A stretch of DNA of 64,000 bases from Mariprofundus sp. NF (GTDB lineage: Bacteria; Pseudomonadota; Zetaproteobacteria; Mariprofundales; Mariprofundaceae), in contig NZ_VWNC01000002.1 in assembly GCF_013387455.1 (NCBI RefSeq), positions 359,001-423,000 on the forward strand. Reading direction: 5' to 3'. A model generated the notes under the pieces. The model did no database searches, was not told the origin of the DNA, and saw only the letters and a list, made by a program, of their open reading frames with translations. Shown here piece after piece: positions 35,471 through 44,033 of the stretch. Numbering within the stretch: position 1 is the stretch's first letter; every line of letters begins with the position of its first letter. Position numbers and translations under genes: made by a program.

Positions 35471-36142
35471 ATGGAAGATCTCAAAGGCTCAGAATCGTGG
35501 CGCATATTCAGAATTATCAGCGAATTCACTGAAGGTATCGACACACTCAATGAACTCCCCTATTCGGTAACCATCTTCGGGGCTGCCCGAGCCAAACCCG
35601 GTGATATCTATTACGAAGCTACTGTAGAGATAGCCCGAAAACTCGCCAAAGAGGGTTTTGGTGTCATCTCCGGTGGTGGCCCGGGTATCATGGAGGCGGC
35701 CAACAAAGGGGCAGCCGAAGGCGGAGGCAAGTCAGTCGGTCTGAATATCACCCTGCCGGAGGAGCAGACTCCAAACCCCTATCAGAACCTCTCGATCAAC
35801 TTCCGCTACTTCTTCGTGCGCAAGGTGATGTTCGTAAAATACTCCATGGGTTACATCTGCATGCCCGGAGGTTTCGGCACACTCGATGAGTTTTTCGAAT
35901 CCCTGACCTTGATGCAGACCCAGAAGGCATTTCCGCTGCCACTGGTACTTTACGGCCACGCCTTCTGGAAGGATCTTCTCAGCTGGGTTGAAAACACGGT
36001 ACTGGAAGCGGGCTACATCTCCGAGAAAGATCTCAAACTGGTGACCGTCACCGACGACATCAACGAAGCCGTTGAGATCATGTGTAGACATCGCACATGG
36101 AAACTAAAACAGGTTCAGCTCTCAAAGACCCACGGTCTGTAG
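35471..36142 (+). CDS. LOG family protein (TIGR00730, Rossmann fold)
   Basis: 223 residues. FGVISGGGPGIMEAANKG and the hallmark MPGGFGTLDEFFE define the LOG family (cytokinin-activating nucleotide phosphoribohydrolase in plants and some bacteria, AMP nucleosidase-like in others). Function here is nucleotide-related at most. The gene is preceded by GGAGGTTACG and is 68 bases after the membrane protein gene. Confidence 0.88.
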   Translation: MEDLKGSESWRIFRIISEFTEGIDTLNELPYSVTIFGAARAKPGDIYYEATVEIARKLAKEGFGVISGGGPGIMEAANKGAAEGGGKSVGLNITLPEEQTPNPYQNLSINFRYFFVRKVMFVKYSMGYICMPGGFGTLDEFFESLTLMQTQKAFPLPLVLYGHAFWKDLLSWVENTVLEAGYISEKDLKLVTVTDDINEAVEIMCRHRTWKLKQVQLSKTHGL

Positions 36143-36145
36143 AGA

Positions 36146-36451
36146 TCAGCCCTCAGAACGCTCGGTAATCTCGATCAGGTGATAACCGAATTGGGTTTTT
36201 ACCGGCCCATGCACCTTGTGCAGTTCGGCAGAGAAGACCACCTCATTGAACTCTTTGACCATCTGGCGCTCACGAAATGAACCGAGATCACCACCTTTTT
36301 GACCTGACGGGCAGCTGGAGTGCTGCTTTGCCACCTCGGCAAAATCGGCACCATTCTCAATCTCCGCCTTCAGCGCTTCGCACTGCTGCAGATCTGCAAC
36401 CAGAATGTGACGTGCTGATGCAGTTTTTTTCTTCTTGTTCCAACCGAACAT
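36146..36451 (-). CDS. Parvulin-type peptidyl-prolyl isomerase
   Basis: 101 residues, cytosolic. SARHILVADLQQCEALKAEI, then FAEVAKQHSSCPSGQKGGDLGSF and KTQFGYHLIEI are the standard rotamase-domain blocks (His, the Cys/Ser pair and the final Gly-Tyr-His). It is a small single-domain PpiC-type isomerase, here convergent with the LOG gene. Confidence 0.9.
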   Translation of the reverse strand: MFGWNKKKKTASARHILVADLQQCEALKAEIENGADFAEVAKQHSSCPSGQKGGDLGSFRERQMVKEFNEVVFSAELHKVHGPVKTQFGYHLIEITERSEG

Positions 36452-36482
36452 AATAACCCCTTTTAGCTCTACTCATTTAACT

Positions 36483-36570
36483 TTTTTCGTGACGATCAAG
36501 TAGCTGTTTAATCACAAACTCTGCCACTCTTATTCGTGTTTATTTGTGTTAATTCGTGGTTCGATTTTAT
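36483..36570. repeat. Repeat and diverged copy of the tcdA 3' end
   Basis: 36483-36527 matches 36571-36615 at roughly three quarters of positions on the same strand (tail of tcdA, reading FVIKQLLDR in each). Between them lies a run of the form GAACCACGAATTAACACAAA, a common repeat type. The annotated C-terminus of TcdA is read through this repeat. Confidence 0.6.
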
Positions 36571-37305
36571 GTTTTCACGGCGATCTAACAGCTGTTTGAT
36601 GACAAAACCTGCCAGCATAAAACCGAACAGGTTCGGCATATAGGAGATCGTGCCATTCACCGCCCGCGGTAGTGCGGTCGAATCCTTGCCAACCGGCGCC
36701 TGCGGCAGCGGTTTGATCGGGAACTCGCCGGAGAAGACCACCGGATAATCGAGTGATGCACCCGCCCGGCGCAATTTGCGACGCAGATTTACAGCCAGAC
36801 CACAGTTATAGGTCTTATCCAGCGTGGTAATCTCCGCCTGTGTCACATCCAGCCGGCCACCGGCACCAAGGCTGGATGCCACAGGAATACCCAGCTTCTG
36901 GCAGGAGGCGACCAACACCGCTTTGCAGGCCACTGAGTCGATACAGTCAATCACATAATCGAATGCACCCGCAGCAAGAAATTCTTCCATATTCATCGGA
37001 TCGAGAAAACCGACCCGGGCATCAAGCTCTATCTCCGGATTAATATCGAGAACCCTCGCCCCCATCGCCGTGGCTTTATCCTGGCCTATAACCGAATGGG
37101 TGCAGACAAGCTGCCGATTCATATTCGAGAGCCCCACACTGTCATGATCAACAATGGTCAAACGGCCAATGCCGGCACGTGCAACAGCTTCAATGGCTGC
37201 TCCGCCAACACCGCCAATGCCTACCACCAGCAGATGCAGGCCTGCCAGATGGTTCAACCCTGCTTCACCGATAAGGATCTCTGTGCGCTCCTGTGCAACA
37301 CTCAT
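36508..37305 (-). CDS. tcdA: tRNA threonylcarbamoyladenosine dehydratase TcdA
   Basis: 265 residues, E1-like/ThiF fold. VVGIGGVGGAAIEAVARAG is the ATP-binding loop, and DHDSVGLSNMNRQL a conserved block; CIDSVACKAVL holds the Cys of interest. It cyclises t6A in tRNA to ct6A. The last ~15 residues (NHELTQINTNKSGRVCD) derive from a repeat, so the native C-terminus was probably changed when the repeat entered. Its ATG overlaps tatD (37302-37305). Confidence 0.88.
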   Translation of the reverse strand: MSVAQERTEILIGEAGLNHLAGLHLLVVGIGGVGGAAIEAVARAGIGRLTIVDHDSVGLSNMNRQLVCTHSVIGQDKATAMGARVLDINPEIELDARVGFLDPMNMEEFLAAGAFDYVIDCIDSVACKAVLVASCQKLGIPVASSLGAGGRLDVTQAEITTLDKTYNCGLAVNLRRKLRRAGASLDYPVVFSGEFPIKPLPQAPVGKDSTALPRAVNGTISYMPNLFGFMLAGFVIKQLLDRRENIKSNHELTQINTNKSGRVCD

Positions 37306-38087
37306 AATCTGAACAGCTCCCTGGCATTGTGATTACAGATGGCGGCCAGTGCCTGACTATCTGTGCCGCGAAGCGTAGCGATCTGCGCTAAAATTTCGAT
37401 GAGAAAAGCGGGTTCATTGTTGCCTCCGCGATGAGCGGCAGGTGACTGGTCGGGGGCATCGGTCTCAATTAACAACTTTTCCAGCGGGATATGTTTAACC
37501 ACACCCTGCACTCTGCTTGCCCGCGGATAGGTCACCGCACCACCAAAACCGAGATAGAAACCGAGTTTTACCAATTGATCAGCCTGCTGCTGTGAACCGG
37601 AAAAACTGTGAATCACACCACGCAGGCCGGGCAGCTGTCTGATCTCGCGGATTACATCATCAACCGCCCTGAATGCATGCACAATCACGGGCAGATCGTG
37701 CTCCAAAGCCAGCTGGAGCTGAGGCTGAAACCAGTGCAGCTGAGAGTCCATATCAAAGCGACAGAGATCACTACCATCCAGGCCACACTCACCTACTGCC
37801 ACAGCATCTGCGAGAAACTGCGGCAGCAACGACAGATCGGAATCACTATGTTGATTGCAGAACCACGGATGCAGGCCAAAGGCTGGCGAGATCGAACTGT
37901 GATCTAAGGCAAGGTGCTGCAGTTTTGGCCAACCTGAACGACACACAGCAGGTACAATAAAAGCGGTTACACCGGCATCTTGCGCACGCTGTAAAACCGC
38001 CACTCTGCTCTGGTCAAAACGGAGATCATCAAGATGGCAGTGGCTATCGATCAAGGGTTGAATAGGAGCCTCCGTTTTGGATATCAA
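37302..38087 (-). CDS. TatD family metal-dependent hydrolase
   Basis: 261 residues. DSHCHLDDLRFD with metal-binding His residues, FGLHPWFC, AVGECGLD, VIVHAFRAVDDV, and IETDAPDQSP are the TatD blocks. TatD proteins are DNases in DNA repair or quality control. The overlap with tcdA suggests a bicistronic mRNA. Confidence 0.9.
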   Translation of the reverse strand: MISKTEAPIQPLIDSHCHLDDLRFDQSRVAVLQRAQDAGVTAFIVPAVCRSGWPKLQHLALDHSSISPAFGLHPWFCNQHSDSDLSLLPQFLADAVAVGECGLDGSDLCRFDMDSQLHWFQPQLQLALEHDLPVIVHAFRAVDDVIREIRQLPGLRGVIHSFSGSQQQADQLVKLGFYLGFGGAVTYPRASRVQGVVKHIPLEKLLIETDAPDQSPAAHRGGNNEPAFLIEILAQIATLRGTDSQALAAICNHNARELFRL

Positions 38088-38098
38088 CGGCAGGCTGA

Positions 38099-38824
38099 TT
38101 ACTTAAACAGTGTTTCGCAACCCGACCAGCTTTGCGACTCTGGCGTTGGCCTGATATCACTCTGCCACTCACCCTCTCCACTCTGCGCACCAAAGTCATG
38201 TAGTCCCTGGCAGCGGTCATCACCTTCACCGCCAGCCATTGTGTCATCGCCGCCACGATCAAACAGCTGATCGTTACCAGCCCCGCCATCAAGTTGATCG
38301 TTACCCGTCCAGCCATAGAGGCGGTCATCACCACCGTTGCCAAACAGACGGTCATCGCCATGTTCGCCATACAGGGTATCCACACCTGCACCGCCCTCTA
38401 GCAGATCATCACCTGGCCCGGCACTTAACTTATCCTTACCCGGACCACCTTTGAGCTGATCATTTCCCTTCTCACCGGAGAGTTTATCATTGCCCGCCCC
38501 GCCATCGAGAAAATCATCACCATCGCCACCGAATATTTTGTCGTTACCGGCACCGCCATAAAGTTGGTCATTGCCGCGACCGCCTTTGATCTTGTCATCG
38601 CCATCACCGCCGCAGATCAGATCATTACCACCTCTGCCATCAATCTTGTCATCACCGCCAAGGCCGACAATCACATCATCACCCTCGGTACCTGTGAGTC
38701 TGTCTTTTTTCTCCGAACCGATAATGGTGGCTTGCTGACCGGCGCACTGCTCTGCAAACAAGTTGCCCGGTAACGTGACAGCTGAGATCAGTAGCAGTGC
38801 GGATGTCACAAGCGTTCTGTTCAT
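38099..38824 (-). CDS. Calcium-binding RTX-repeat protein with Sec signal
   Basis: 241 residues from ATG 38824 (GGAGAGAGTC upstream). A Sec signal peptide (TLVTSALLLISAVTLPGNLF) precedes about fifteen nonapeptide repeats of GGxGxDxxx type (GGRGNDQLYGGAGNDKIFGG). RTX repeats bind calcium in a beta roll. Unlike classic RTX toxins there is a cleaved N-terminal signal and a short C-terminal region with Cys (SGCETLFK), so this is probably a periplasmic or outer-membrane structural protein rather than a type I toxin. Confidence 0.82.
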   Translation of the reverse strand: MNRTLVTSALLLISAVTLPGNLFAEQCAGQQATIIGSEKKDRLTGTEGDDVIVGLGGDDKIDGRGGNDLICGGDGDDKIKGGRGNDQLYGGAGNDKIFGGDGDDFLDGGAGNDKLSGEKGNDQLKGGPGKDKLSAGPGDDLLEGGAGVDTLYGEHGDDRLFGNGGDDRLYGWTGNDQLDGGAGNDQLFDRGGDDTMAGGEGDDRCQGLHDFGAQSGEGEWQSDIRPTPESQSWSGCETLFK

Positions 38825-38892
38825 GACTCTCTCCAGCAAACAAAATGACGATATCAAAATAGTGCTCAGGGGTTGCCCCTGACTGAATAAGA

Positions 38893-39264
38893 TTAGCTTT
38901 GCTCAGCCTGCAGTCTGGCCGCTTCAGCATGCAGCTCAGTCATATCCAGCGCTTTGATCTCTGCAATCAGGGCTTCGAGATCCTTCTCTGCCAATGCTCC
39001 CGGCTCAGAGTAGAGCATCAGCCCTTCGCGAATAATCATCAGCGTAGGGATTGAGCGAATATTGAAATGGGCTCCCAGCTGCTCCTGCTCCTGGGTATTG
39101 ATCTTGCCAAACAGCACATCGGGATGATTTTCGGAGACCGCTTCAAAGGTAGGGCCAAAGGCTTTGCATGGCGCACACCACGGTGCCCAGAAGTCGAGAA
39201 TGGAGATTGCGCTGCCATCCACCTCCTCTTTGATATTCTCTTTGGTAATCTCGACTGTGGCCAT
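38893..39264 (-). CDS. Thioredoxin
   Basis: 123 residues from ATG 39264 with AGGAG 6 bases upstream. The redox site is WCAPCKA and the cis-Pro is in IPTLMI. The front extension to 39297 is not supported by a ribosome site. Thioredoxins reduce disulfides in the cytosol. The C-terminal tail (ELHAEAARLQAEQS) is longer than in TrxA of E. coli. Confidence 0.92.
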   Translation of the reverse strand: MATVEITKENIKEEVDGSAISILDFWAPWCAPCKAFGPTFEAVSENHPDVLFGKINTQEQEQLGAHFNIRSIPTLMIIREGLMLYSEPGALAEKDLEALIAEIKALDMTELHAEAARLQAEQS

Positions 39265-39411
39265 CTGGCACTCCTTGGACTCTGCACAATCACTCAAGCT
39301 CGCTTCGGCTATCGCGAAGATTCAAACGGGAGGAGATGAATGCAGTGGGATCGGCCCAATATATATCGAAATGCTAATACATCAAGGTTGTGGTCGTTCA
39401 GCAGATAAAAA

Positions 39412-39442
39412 AAGGCTCCGAAGCATCAAACTTCGGAGCCTT
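39412..39442 (-). terminator. Terminator after the TerB gene
   Basis: AAGGCTCCGAAG and CTTCGGAGCCTT pair perfectly with a 7-base loop; a run of T follows on the minus strand, which is the strand of the TerB gene at 39472. Confidence 0.88.
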
Positions 39443-39471
39443 GAATAAGAACGGCAATCTTCACCGCACGG

Positions 39472-39957
39472 TTAATCACCTACAGGATTATTCGTATAAC
39501 GGTTGGATTGATCCAGATCAGGAAAGAGCTTCTCCTCCTTCTCTTTCAGCTCTGTCAGCGAGCAGGCAGGCACGCCGATCAGGCCTGAGATGCGATTGAT
39601 ATACTGCTCTTCAAGAAAGGCTACATCGCCATCGGCCATGGCAACACGCCAGAGCTTGGCAAGGATTGCGGCGCGCTCATCAACGTTATAGGTGTCAACA
39701 ATCTGCTTCACCACATTTTCAATGCGCAGATCGGCACGCTCGGTATCCTGAGCCTGTTCAATCAGCTCGCTACTCTCTTCAGCGGAGATGTTGAAATGGT
39801 CACTGAGCAGCTTGACGATCTCGGCATGCTCTTCAGCATCAATCTTTCCATCCATCGTCATCATGCCGACCATCAGCTTGGTAATGGCCAGTGTCAGATC
39901 CGGCAACTGTTGATGACCCTCTTCCCGACGCCACCAACCCTGTAATGTTTTCAGCAT
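39472..39957 (-). CDS. TerB family tellurite-resistance-like protein
   Basis: 161 residues from ATG 39957 (GGGAGG upstream). Two blocks, MMTMDGKIDAEEHAEIVKLL and RVAMADGDVAFLEEQYINRI, carry the acidic D-G-x-[IV]-D/E loops of TerB/DjlA-like bundles. These proteins bind metal or act as co-chaperone partners. The N-terminus MLKTLQGWWRREEGHQQLP differs from that of chromosomal TerB. No ter operon is nearby. Confidence 0.8.
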   Translation of the reverse strand: MLKTLQGWWRREEGHQQLPDLTLAITKLMVGMMTMDGKIDAEEHAEIVKLLSDHFNISAEESSELIEQAQDTERADLRIENVVKQIVDTYNVDERAAILAKLWRVAMADGDVAFLEEQYINRISGLIGVPACSLTELKEKEEKLFPDLDQSNRYTNNPVGD

Positions 39958-40208
39958 AAAAACCTCCCTCGCTTCTTTGGCGAGCCATATGCCAGCCATT
40001 TGACGGTTATCTCTATCGGCAAGTCTGCAATTTTCACTCTGCCATCAAACCACTGGCAGTTTATTGCATTTTTTTGCCCGAAGCCCCTTGATCACACAGT
40101 CACAGGAGCCCCTAAGCAAACTATAGCAGATACGATGCCAAACTACCTTTGCTGGTGAAATGATGCCAGCGATTGCCATGATGACAACCGATCTGGCACA
40201 CTGGGGCA

Positions 40209-40631
40209 ATGAAACTATCTGCCTCTGATTTCCCCGAAGTGCCTCTGCTGGAGATGCATGATGTGCATCTGCAAGAGGTGGAGATGATCAACGCCATCTA
40301 CGATCTGATTCTGGAGATTGAGAGCGGCAATCGTAAAAAAGCAGTGCTTAGTGAAAAGCTGGATGAGTTGCTGATCCATACGCAGGAGCATTTCGCCAAT
40401 GAAGAGCGGCTGATGTTAGAGGCACATTTTCCGCCCTATGCCATGCATAAAAATGCCCACAACCTCTTCCTGCAAGAGCTGCAAGATGCGGTTAGCAGCT
40501 GGAAGGAGGAGCAGGCCATCGGACCGATTGATCAGTTTATGCGCTTTAAGCTACCCCGTTGGATGAAGGATCACATCAGCACCATGGATTATGTCACTGC
40601 GGGTTATCTCGCCAATCAGTTGCAGAAGTAG
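40209..40631 (+). CDS. Bacteriohemerythrin
   Basis: 140 residues. A di-iron oxygen-binding four-helix bundle: ligands visible in MHDVHLQEVEMI, HTQEHFANEERLM, AHFPPYAMHKNAH and WMKDHISTMDY, where His, Glu and Asp follow the usual order. It may store or sense oxygen in a micro-oxic lifestyle. The start ATG has a GGGG site. It is followed closely by selO. Confidence 0.88.
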   Translation: MKLSASDFPEVPLLEMHDVHLQEVEMINAIYDLILEIESGNRKKAVLSEKLDELLIHTQEHFANEERLMLEAHFPPYAMHKNAHNLFLQELQDAVSSWKEEQAIGPIDQFMRFKLPRWMKDHISTMDYVTAGYLANQLQK

Positions 40632-40637
40632 CCACAC

Positions 40638-42245
40638 ATGCCTGCGGCTCTAAAAAAGCTTGAGCAGCTCCATTTTGATAACAGCTTTGTCAATTCGCTG
40701 CCTGCCGATCCTGAGTCTGAAAACTTCCCCCGCCAGGTATTCTCTGCTTGTTATTCGCGTGTAGTGCCAACGCCAGTGAGCAACCCGCAACTGCTGGCCT
40801 GCGTCAGTGAAGTCGCTGAGCTTCTCGATCTCTCTGCACTGAGTTGTGAATCGGAGCTATTCACGCAAACCTTCTCCGGCAACCATCTGTTGCCCGGCAT
40901 GGATGCTTACGCCAGCTGTTACGGTGGCCATCAGTTCGGCCACTGGGCCGGCCAGCTGGGGGATGGGCGCGCCATTAATCTCGGTGAAGTGATCAATGCC
41001 AAGGGTGAACGCTGGTCTCTGCAGCTCAAAGGGGCAGGGCCGACCCCATACTCCCGCAATGCGGATGGTCTTGCTGTACTGCGCTCCTCACTGCGCGAAT
41101 TTCTCTGTAGTGAAGCGATGTTTCATCTGGGTGTGCCAACCACCCGCGCCCTGAGCCTGATCACAACCGGTGAACGGGTAGATCGCGATATTCTCTATAA
41201 CGGCAATGGTGCCCCGGAACCGGGTGCGGTGCTCTGTCGTGTCGCCCCCGGCTTTATCCGCTTCGGCAATTTTCAGCTGCTGGCCTCTCGCGCTGATCTT
41301 GGCCTATTGAAAGCGCTGCTTGATTACACCATCCGCACCGATTTCCCGCATCTTGGTGAACCCTCAACTCCGGTCTATCTGGCATGGTTTGAAGAGGTCT
41401 GCAGATCAACGGCCGAATTGATGGTGCACTGGATGCGGGTCGGTTTTGTGCATGGGGTGATGAACACGGACAATATGTCAGTGCTCGGGCTGACCATCGA
41501 TTATGGCCCTTACGGCTGGCTGGAGGGTTATGATCCGGGCTGGACACCCAATATCACCGATGCCGAGATGAAACGCTATCGCTATGGCAACCAGCCTCAG
41601 ATCGCCTCATGGAATCTGGCCCGTCTGGCCGATGCGCTGCTGCCGCTGATCGAATCGATTGAACCGCTGCAGCAGGCCATATCCAGTTACGCCGCTACCT
41701 ACGAAAAGGGCTGGCGCGTCATGATGCGGAGCAAGCTGGGTCTGATCGGAGAGGAGGAAGGTGATGAGCCACTGACCCACGAACTGCTGATGATCCTGCC
41801 ACTGGTTGAGACCGACATGAGCATATTCTTCCGCAAACTGGCCGATATCCGCAGTGATAGTGACCCGGATCAACTCAGCAGTGATCAACTGATCGCACCA
41901 CTGCTTGATGCCTATTACGACCTCGGCTCCCTTGATAGTGATTACCGCAACCGTTTTGCCACATGGATGCGCAGTTATATGCTGCGCATTAGAGAGCAGA
42001 AGATATCAGACGCTGATCGCAGGCAGCAGATGAACGCCGTGAATCCCAAATATGTGCTGCGCAACTATCTAGCACAGCAGGCAATCGACAAAGCTGAAGC
42101 GGGTGACAGTAGCATGATCTACGAACTGCTTGAGCTGCTACGCCACCCTTACGATGAACAGCCTGAGAACGAGCATTATGCTGCCAAACGTCCTGAGTGG
42201 GCCCGCAACCGTGCCGGTTGCTCCATGCTCTCCTGTAGTTCTTAA
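40638..42245 (+). CDS. selO: Protein adenylyltransferase SelO (YdiU)
   Basis: 535 residues, pseudokinase that AMPylates proteins under oxidative stress. Conserved stretches include YASCYGGHQFGHWAGQLGDG, QLKGAGPTPYSR and a second block YGPYGWLEGYDP. The C-terminus ends CSMLSCSS, matching the redox end motif where eukaryotes use selenocysteine. It starts 7 bases after the hemerythrin stop and meets ung convergently. Confidence 0.92.
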   Translation: MPAALKKLEQLHFDNSFVNSLPADPESENFPRQVFSACYSRVVPTPVSNPQLLACVSEVAELLDLSALSCESELFTQTFSGNHLLPGMDAYASCYGGHQFGHWAGQLGDGRAINLGEVINAKGERWSLQLKGAGPTPYSRNADGLAVLRSSLREFLCSEAMFHLGVPTTRALSLITTGERVDRDILYNGNGAPEPGAVLCRVAPGFIRFGNFQLLASRADLGLLKALLDYTIRTDFPHLGEPSTPVYLAWFEEVCRSTAELMVHWMRVGFVHGVMNTDNMSVLGLTIDYGPYGWLEGYDPGWTPNITDAEMKRYRYGNQPQIASWNLARLADALLPLIESIEPLQQAISSYAATYEKGWRVMMRSKLGLIGEEEGDEPLTHELLMILPLVETDMSIFFRKLADIRSDSDPDQLSSDQLIAPLLDAYYDLGSLDSDYRNRFATWMRSYMLRIREQKISDADRRQQMNAVNPKYVLRNYLAQQAIDKAEAGDSSMIYELLELLRHPYDEQPENEHYAAKRPEWARNRAGCSMLSCSS

Positions 42246-42249
42246 TCCG

Positions 42250-42954
42250 TTAGAGATTAAATGTAAGCTGTGGTTGTTCGCTGTTTAGTGACCAGTCGAT
42301 GGGGGTTTTTCCATGTTCAGTGAGATAAGCGTTGGCTTTGGAGAAGTGGTGGCAGCCGAGAAAACCGCGATGAGCCGAGAATGGGGAGGGGTGTGCTGAT
42401 GCAAGAATCATATGGCGCTGATGATCGATCAGATCAGCTTTGGATTGGGCAAAGTTACCCCACAGCATAAATACGATCTGTTCACGTTTGTCACTCAGAC
42501 CTCTGATCACTGCATCGGTGAACCGCTCCCAGCCTCGGCCCTGATGTGAAGCCGGCTTTTTCTCCTCTACGGTCATCGTGGCATTAAGCAGCAGCACCCC
42601 GGCTCTGGCCCATGCGCTGAGGCAACCGTGGTCGGGTATTGCAATGCCAAGGTCTGATTGTAGCTCTTTGTAGATATTGCGCAGCGAGGGTGGGATTTTC
42701 TGGCCGGGTTGAACAGAAAAACTCAGGCCGTGCGCCTGACCTGCGCCGTGGTAGGGGTCCTGACCGAGAATCACCACTTTCACATCATCAAAGGCGGTTG
42801 CATCAAAGGCTGCAAAGCAGTTTTCTTGAGAAGGATAGATTGTTTTGCCTGCTGCTCGCTCAGTCTCCAGAAATGCGAATAGATCAGCGGCATAAGGCTT
42901 TTCCAATTCACCAGCCAGCGCTCTCTCCCATGATTCCGACAGTCGTTGTTTCAT
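42250..42954 (-). CDS. ung: Uracil-DNA glycosylase
   Basis: 234 residues. GQDPYHGAGQAHGLSFSV contains the catalytic Asp and the water-activating loop; the C-terminal HPSPFSAHRGFLGCHHFSKA holds the uracil-binding His. It removes uracil from DNA. Both motifs are intact. Confidence 0.95.
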   Translation of the reverse strand: MKQRLSESWERALAGELEKPYAADLFAFLETERAAGKTIYPSQENCFAAFDATAFDDVKVVILGQDPYHGAGQAHGLSFSVQPGQKIPPSLRNIYKELQSDLGIAIPDHGCLSAWARAGVLLLNATMTVEEKKPASHQGRGWERFTDAVIRGLSDKREQIVFMLWGNFAQSKADLIDHQRHMILASAHPSPFSAHRGFLGCHHFSKANAYLTEHGKTPIDWSLNSEQPQLTFNL

Positions 42955-43029
42955 CTATCGCCCCGCCTTGTATAAGAAGTATCGCCACACTATGTAATTT
43001 TTCAGCAGATATCACCGACTACAACAACT

Positions 43030-43827
43030 ATGAAACGATATCTTACAGTTATACTTCTACTGCTCGCACCCTCTCTGGTGCAAGCAGCAGGTTTTGATCA
43101 TAGCGGCTGGAACAGTCTGCTGGAGAAACATGTCAAAAGCAGCGAGGCAGGCCATGCCACCCGGGTTGATTACCGCGCCCTGCTCAAAGAGCGCCCCGCC
43201 CTGCGTCTCTATCTACAGAGGGCTGCAACAGTAACACGTGAGAGCTTCGAGCAGTGGAGCAGAGCTGAACGCCTCGCCTTCCTGATCAACCTCTACAATG
43301 CCCACACCGTTGAACTCATCCTCTCAGCCTACCCGCTTGCTTCGATCAGGGATCTCAGATTCCTGTTCAGCTCGCCATGGCAGAAAGAGATTGTTCCTCT
43401 ATTTGGTGAGATGGTCTCACTAGATGAAATTGAACATGGCATGATCCGCGCAGACGGAGCATATGCCGAGCCGCGCATCCATTTCGCTGTCAACTGCGCC
43501 AGCATCGGTTGCCCGGCACTCGCTGGAGAGGCATATACGGCGGAGAAGCTTGAAGATCAGCTTGAGAGCGCAACGGTTCATTTCCTCTCTGATCGCAGTC
43601 GTAATCGTCTTGATGGCAAAACGCTGAGAGTCTCAAAAATATTCAAATGGTATCGCCAGGACTTCGAACGTGGCTGGGGCGGTTACAGATCTCTGGCACA
43701 ATTTTTTTCACGTTACAGAAATGCGCTGGGACTCTCCGATATACAAGCCGGGCAATTGATCAACGGAGAGATCAACATTGGGTTTCTCGATTATGACTGG
43801 TCTCTTAATGAGTCTCACGACGACTAA
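43030..43827 (+). CDS. DUF547 family exported protein
   Basis: 265 residues. A signal peptide (YLTVILLLLAPSLVQA) precedes a domain with LAFLINLYNAHTVELIL, HFAVNCASIGCPAL and SKIFKWYRQDF, all hallmarks of DUF547. Function unknown; it is thought to be a thioredoxin- or protease-like envelope factor in some lineages. No ribosome site is evident. Confidence 0.85.
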   Translation: MKRYLTVILLLLAPSLVQAAGFDHSGWNSLLEKHVKSSEAGHATRVDYRALLKERPALRLYLQRAATVTRESFEQWSRAERLAFLINLYNAHTVELILSAYPLASIRDLRFLFSSPWQKEIVPLFGEMVSLDEIEHGMIRADGAYAEPRIHFAVNCASIGCPALAGEAYTAEKLEDQLESATVHFLSDRSRNRLDGKTLRVSKIFKWYRQDFERGWGGYRSLAQFFSRYRNALGLSDIQAGQLINGEINIGFLDYDWSLNESHDD

Positions 43828-43923
43828 ACGGTACAGACCACCGCATTATAAGATTACAGAAAAATTGATAAAACTCTCATTTTAATAGGATATTTTCTTA
43901 TTTTTACCCCGATTTTGGCTGTT

Positions 43924-43945
43924 TTGTCCCCCAAATGGGGGACAA
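43924..43945. promoter_or_regulatory. Perfect palindrome, candidate operator of the Mrr-like genes
   Basis: TTGTCCCCC and GGGGGACAA flank an AAAT centre, 9 bp each, about 95 bases before the first Mrr-like gene and just upstream of a TACACT -10-like element at 43974. It may bind a dimeric regulator. No regulator gene lies beside it. Confidence 0.45.
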
Positions 43946-44033
43946 CAGATATTTTTTTATCTGCTACACTAAAGCCATGCAATGGATGCATCGGGGGAGC
44001 AGGAGCTAAACCGTCCTGGTTAGTGATGGGTTC

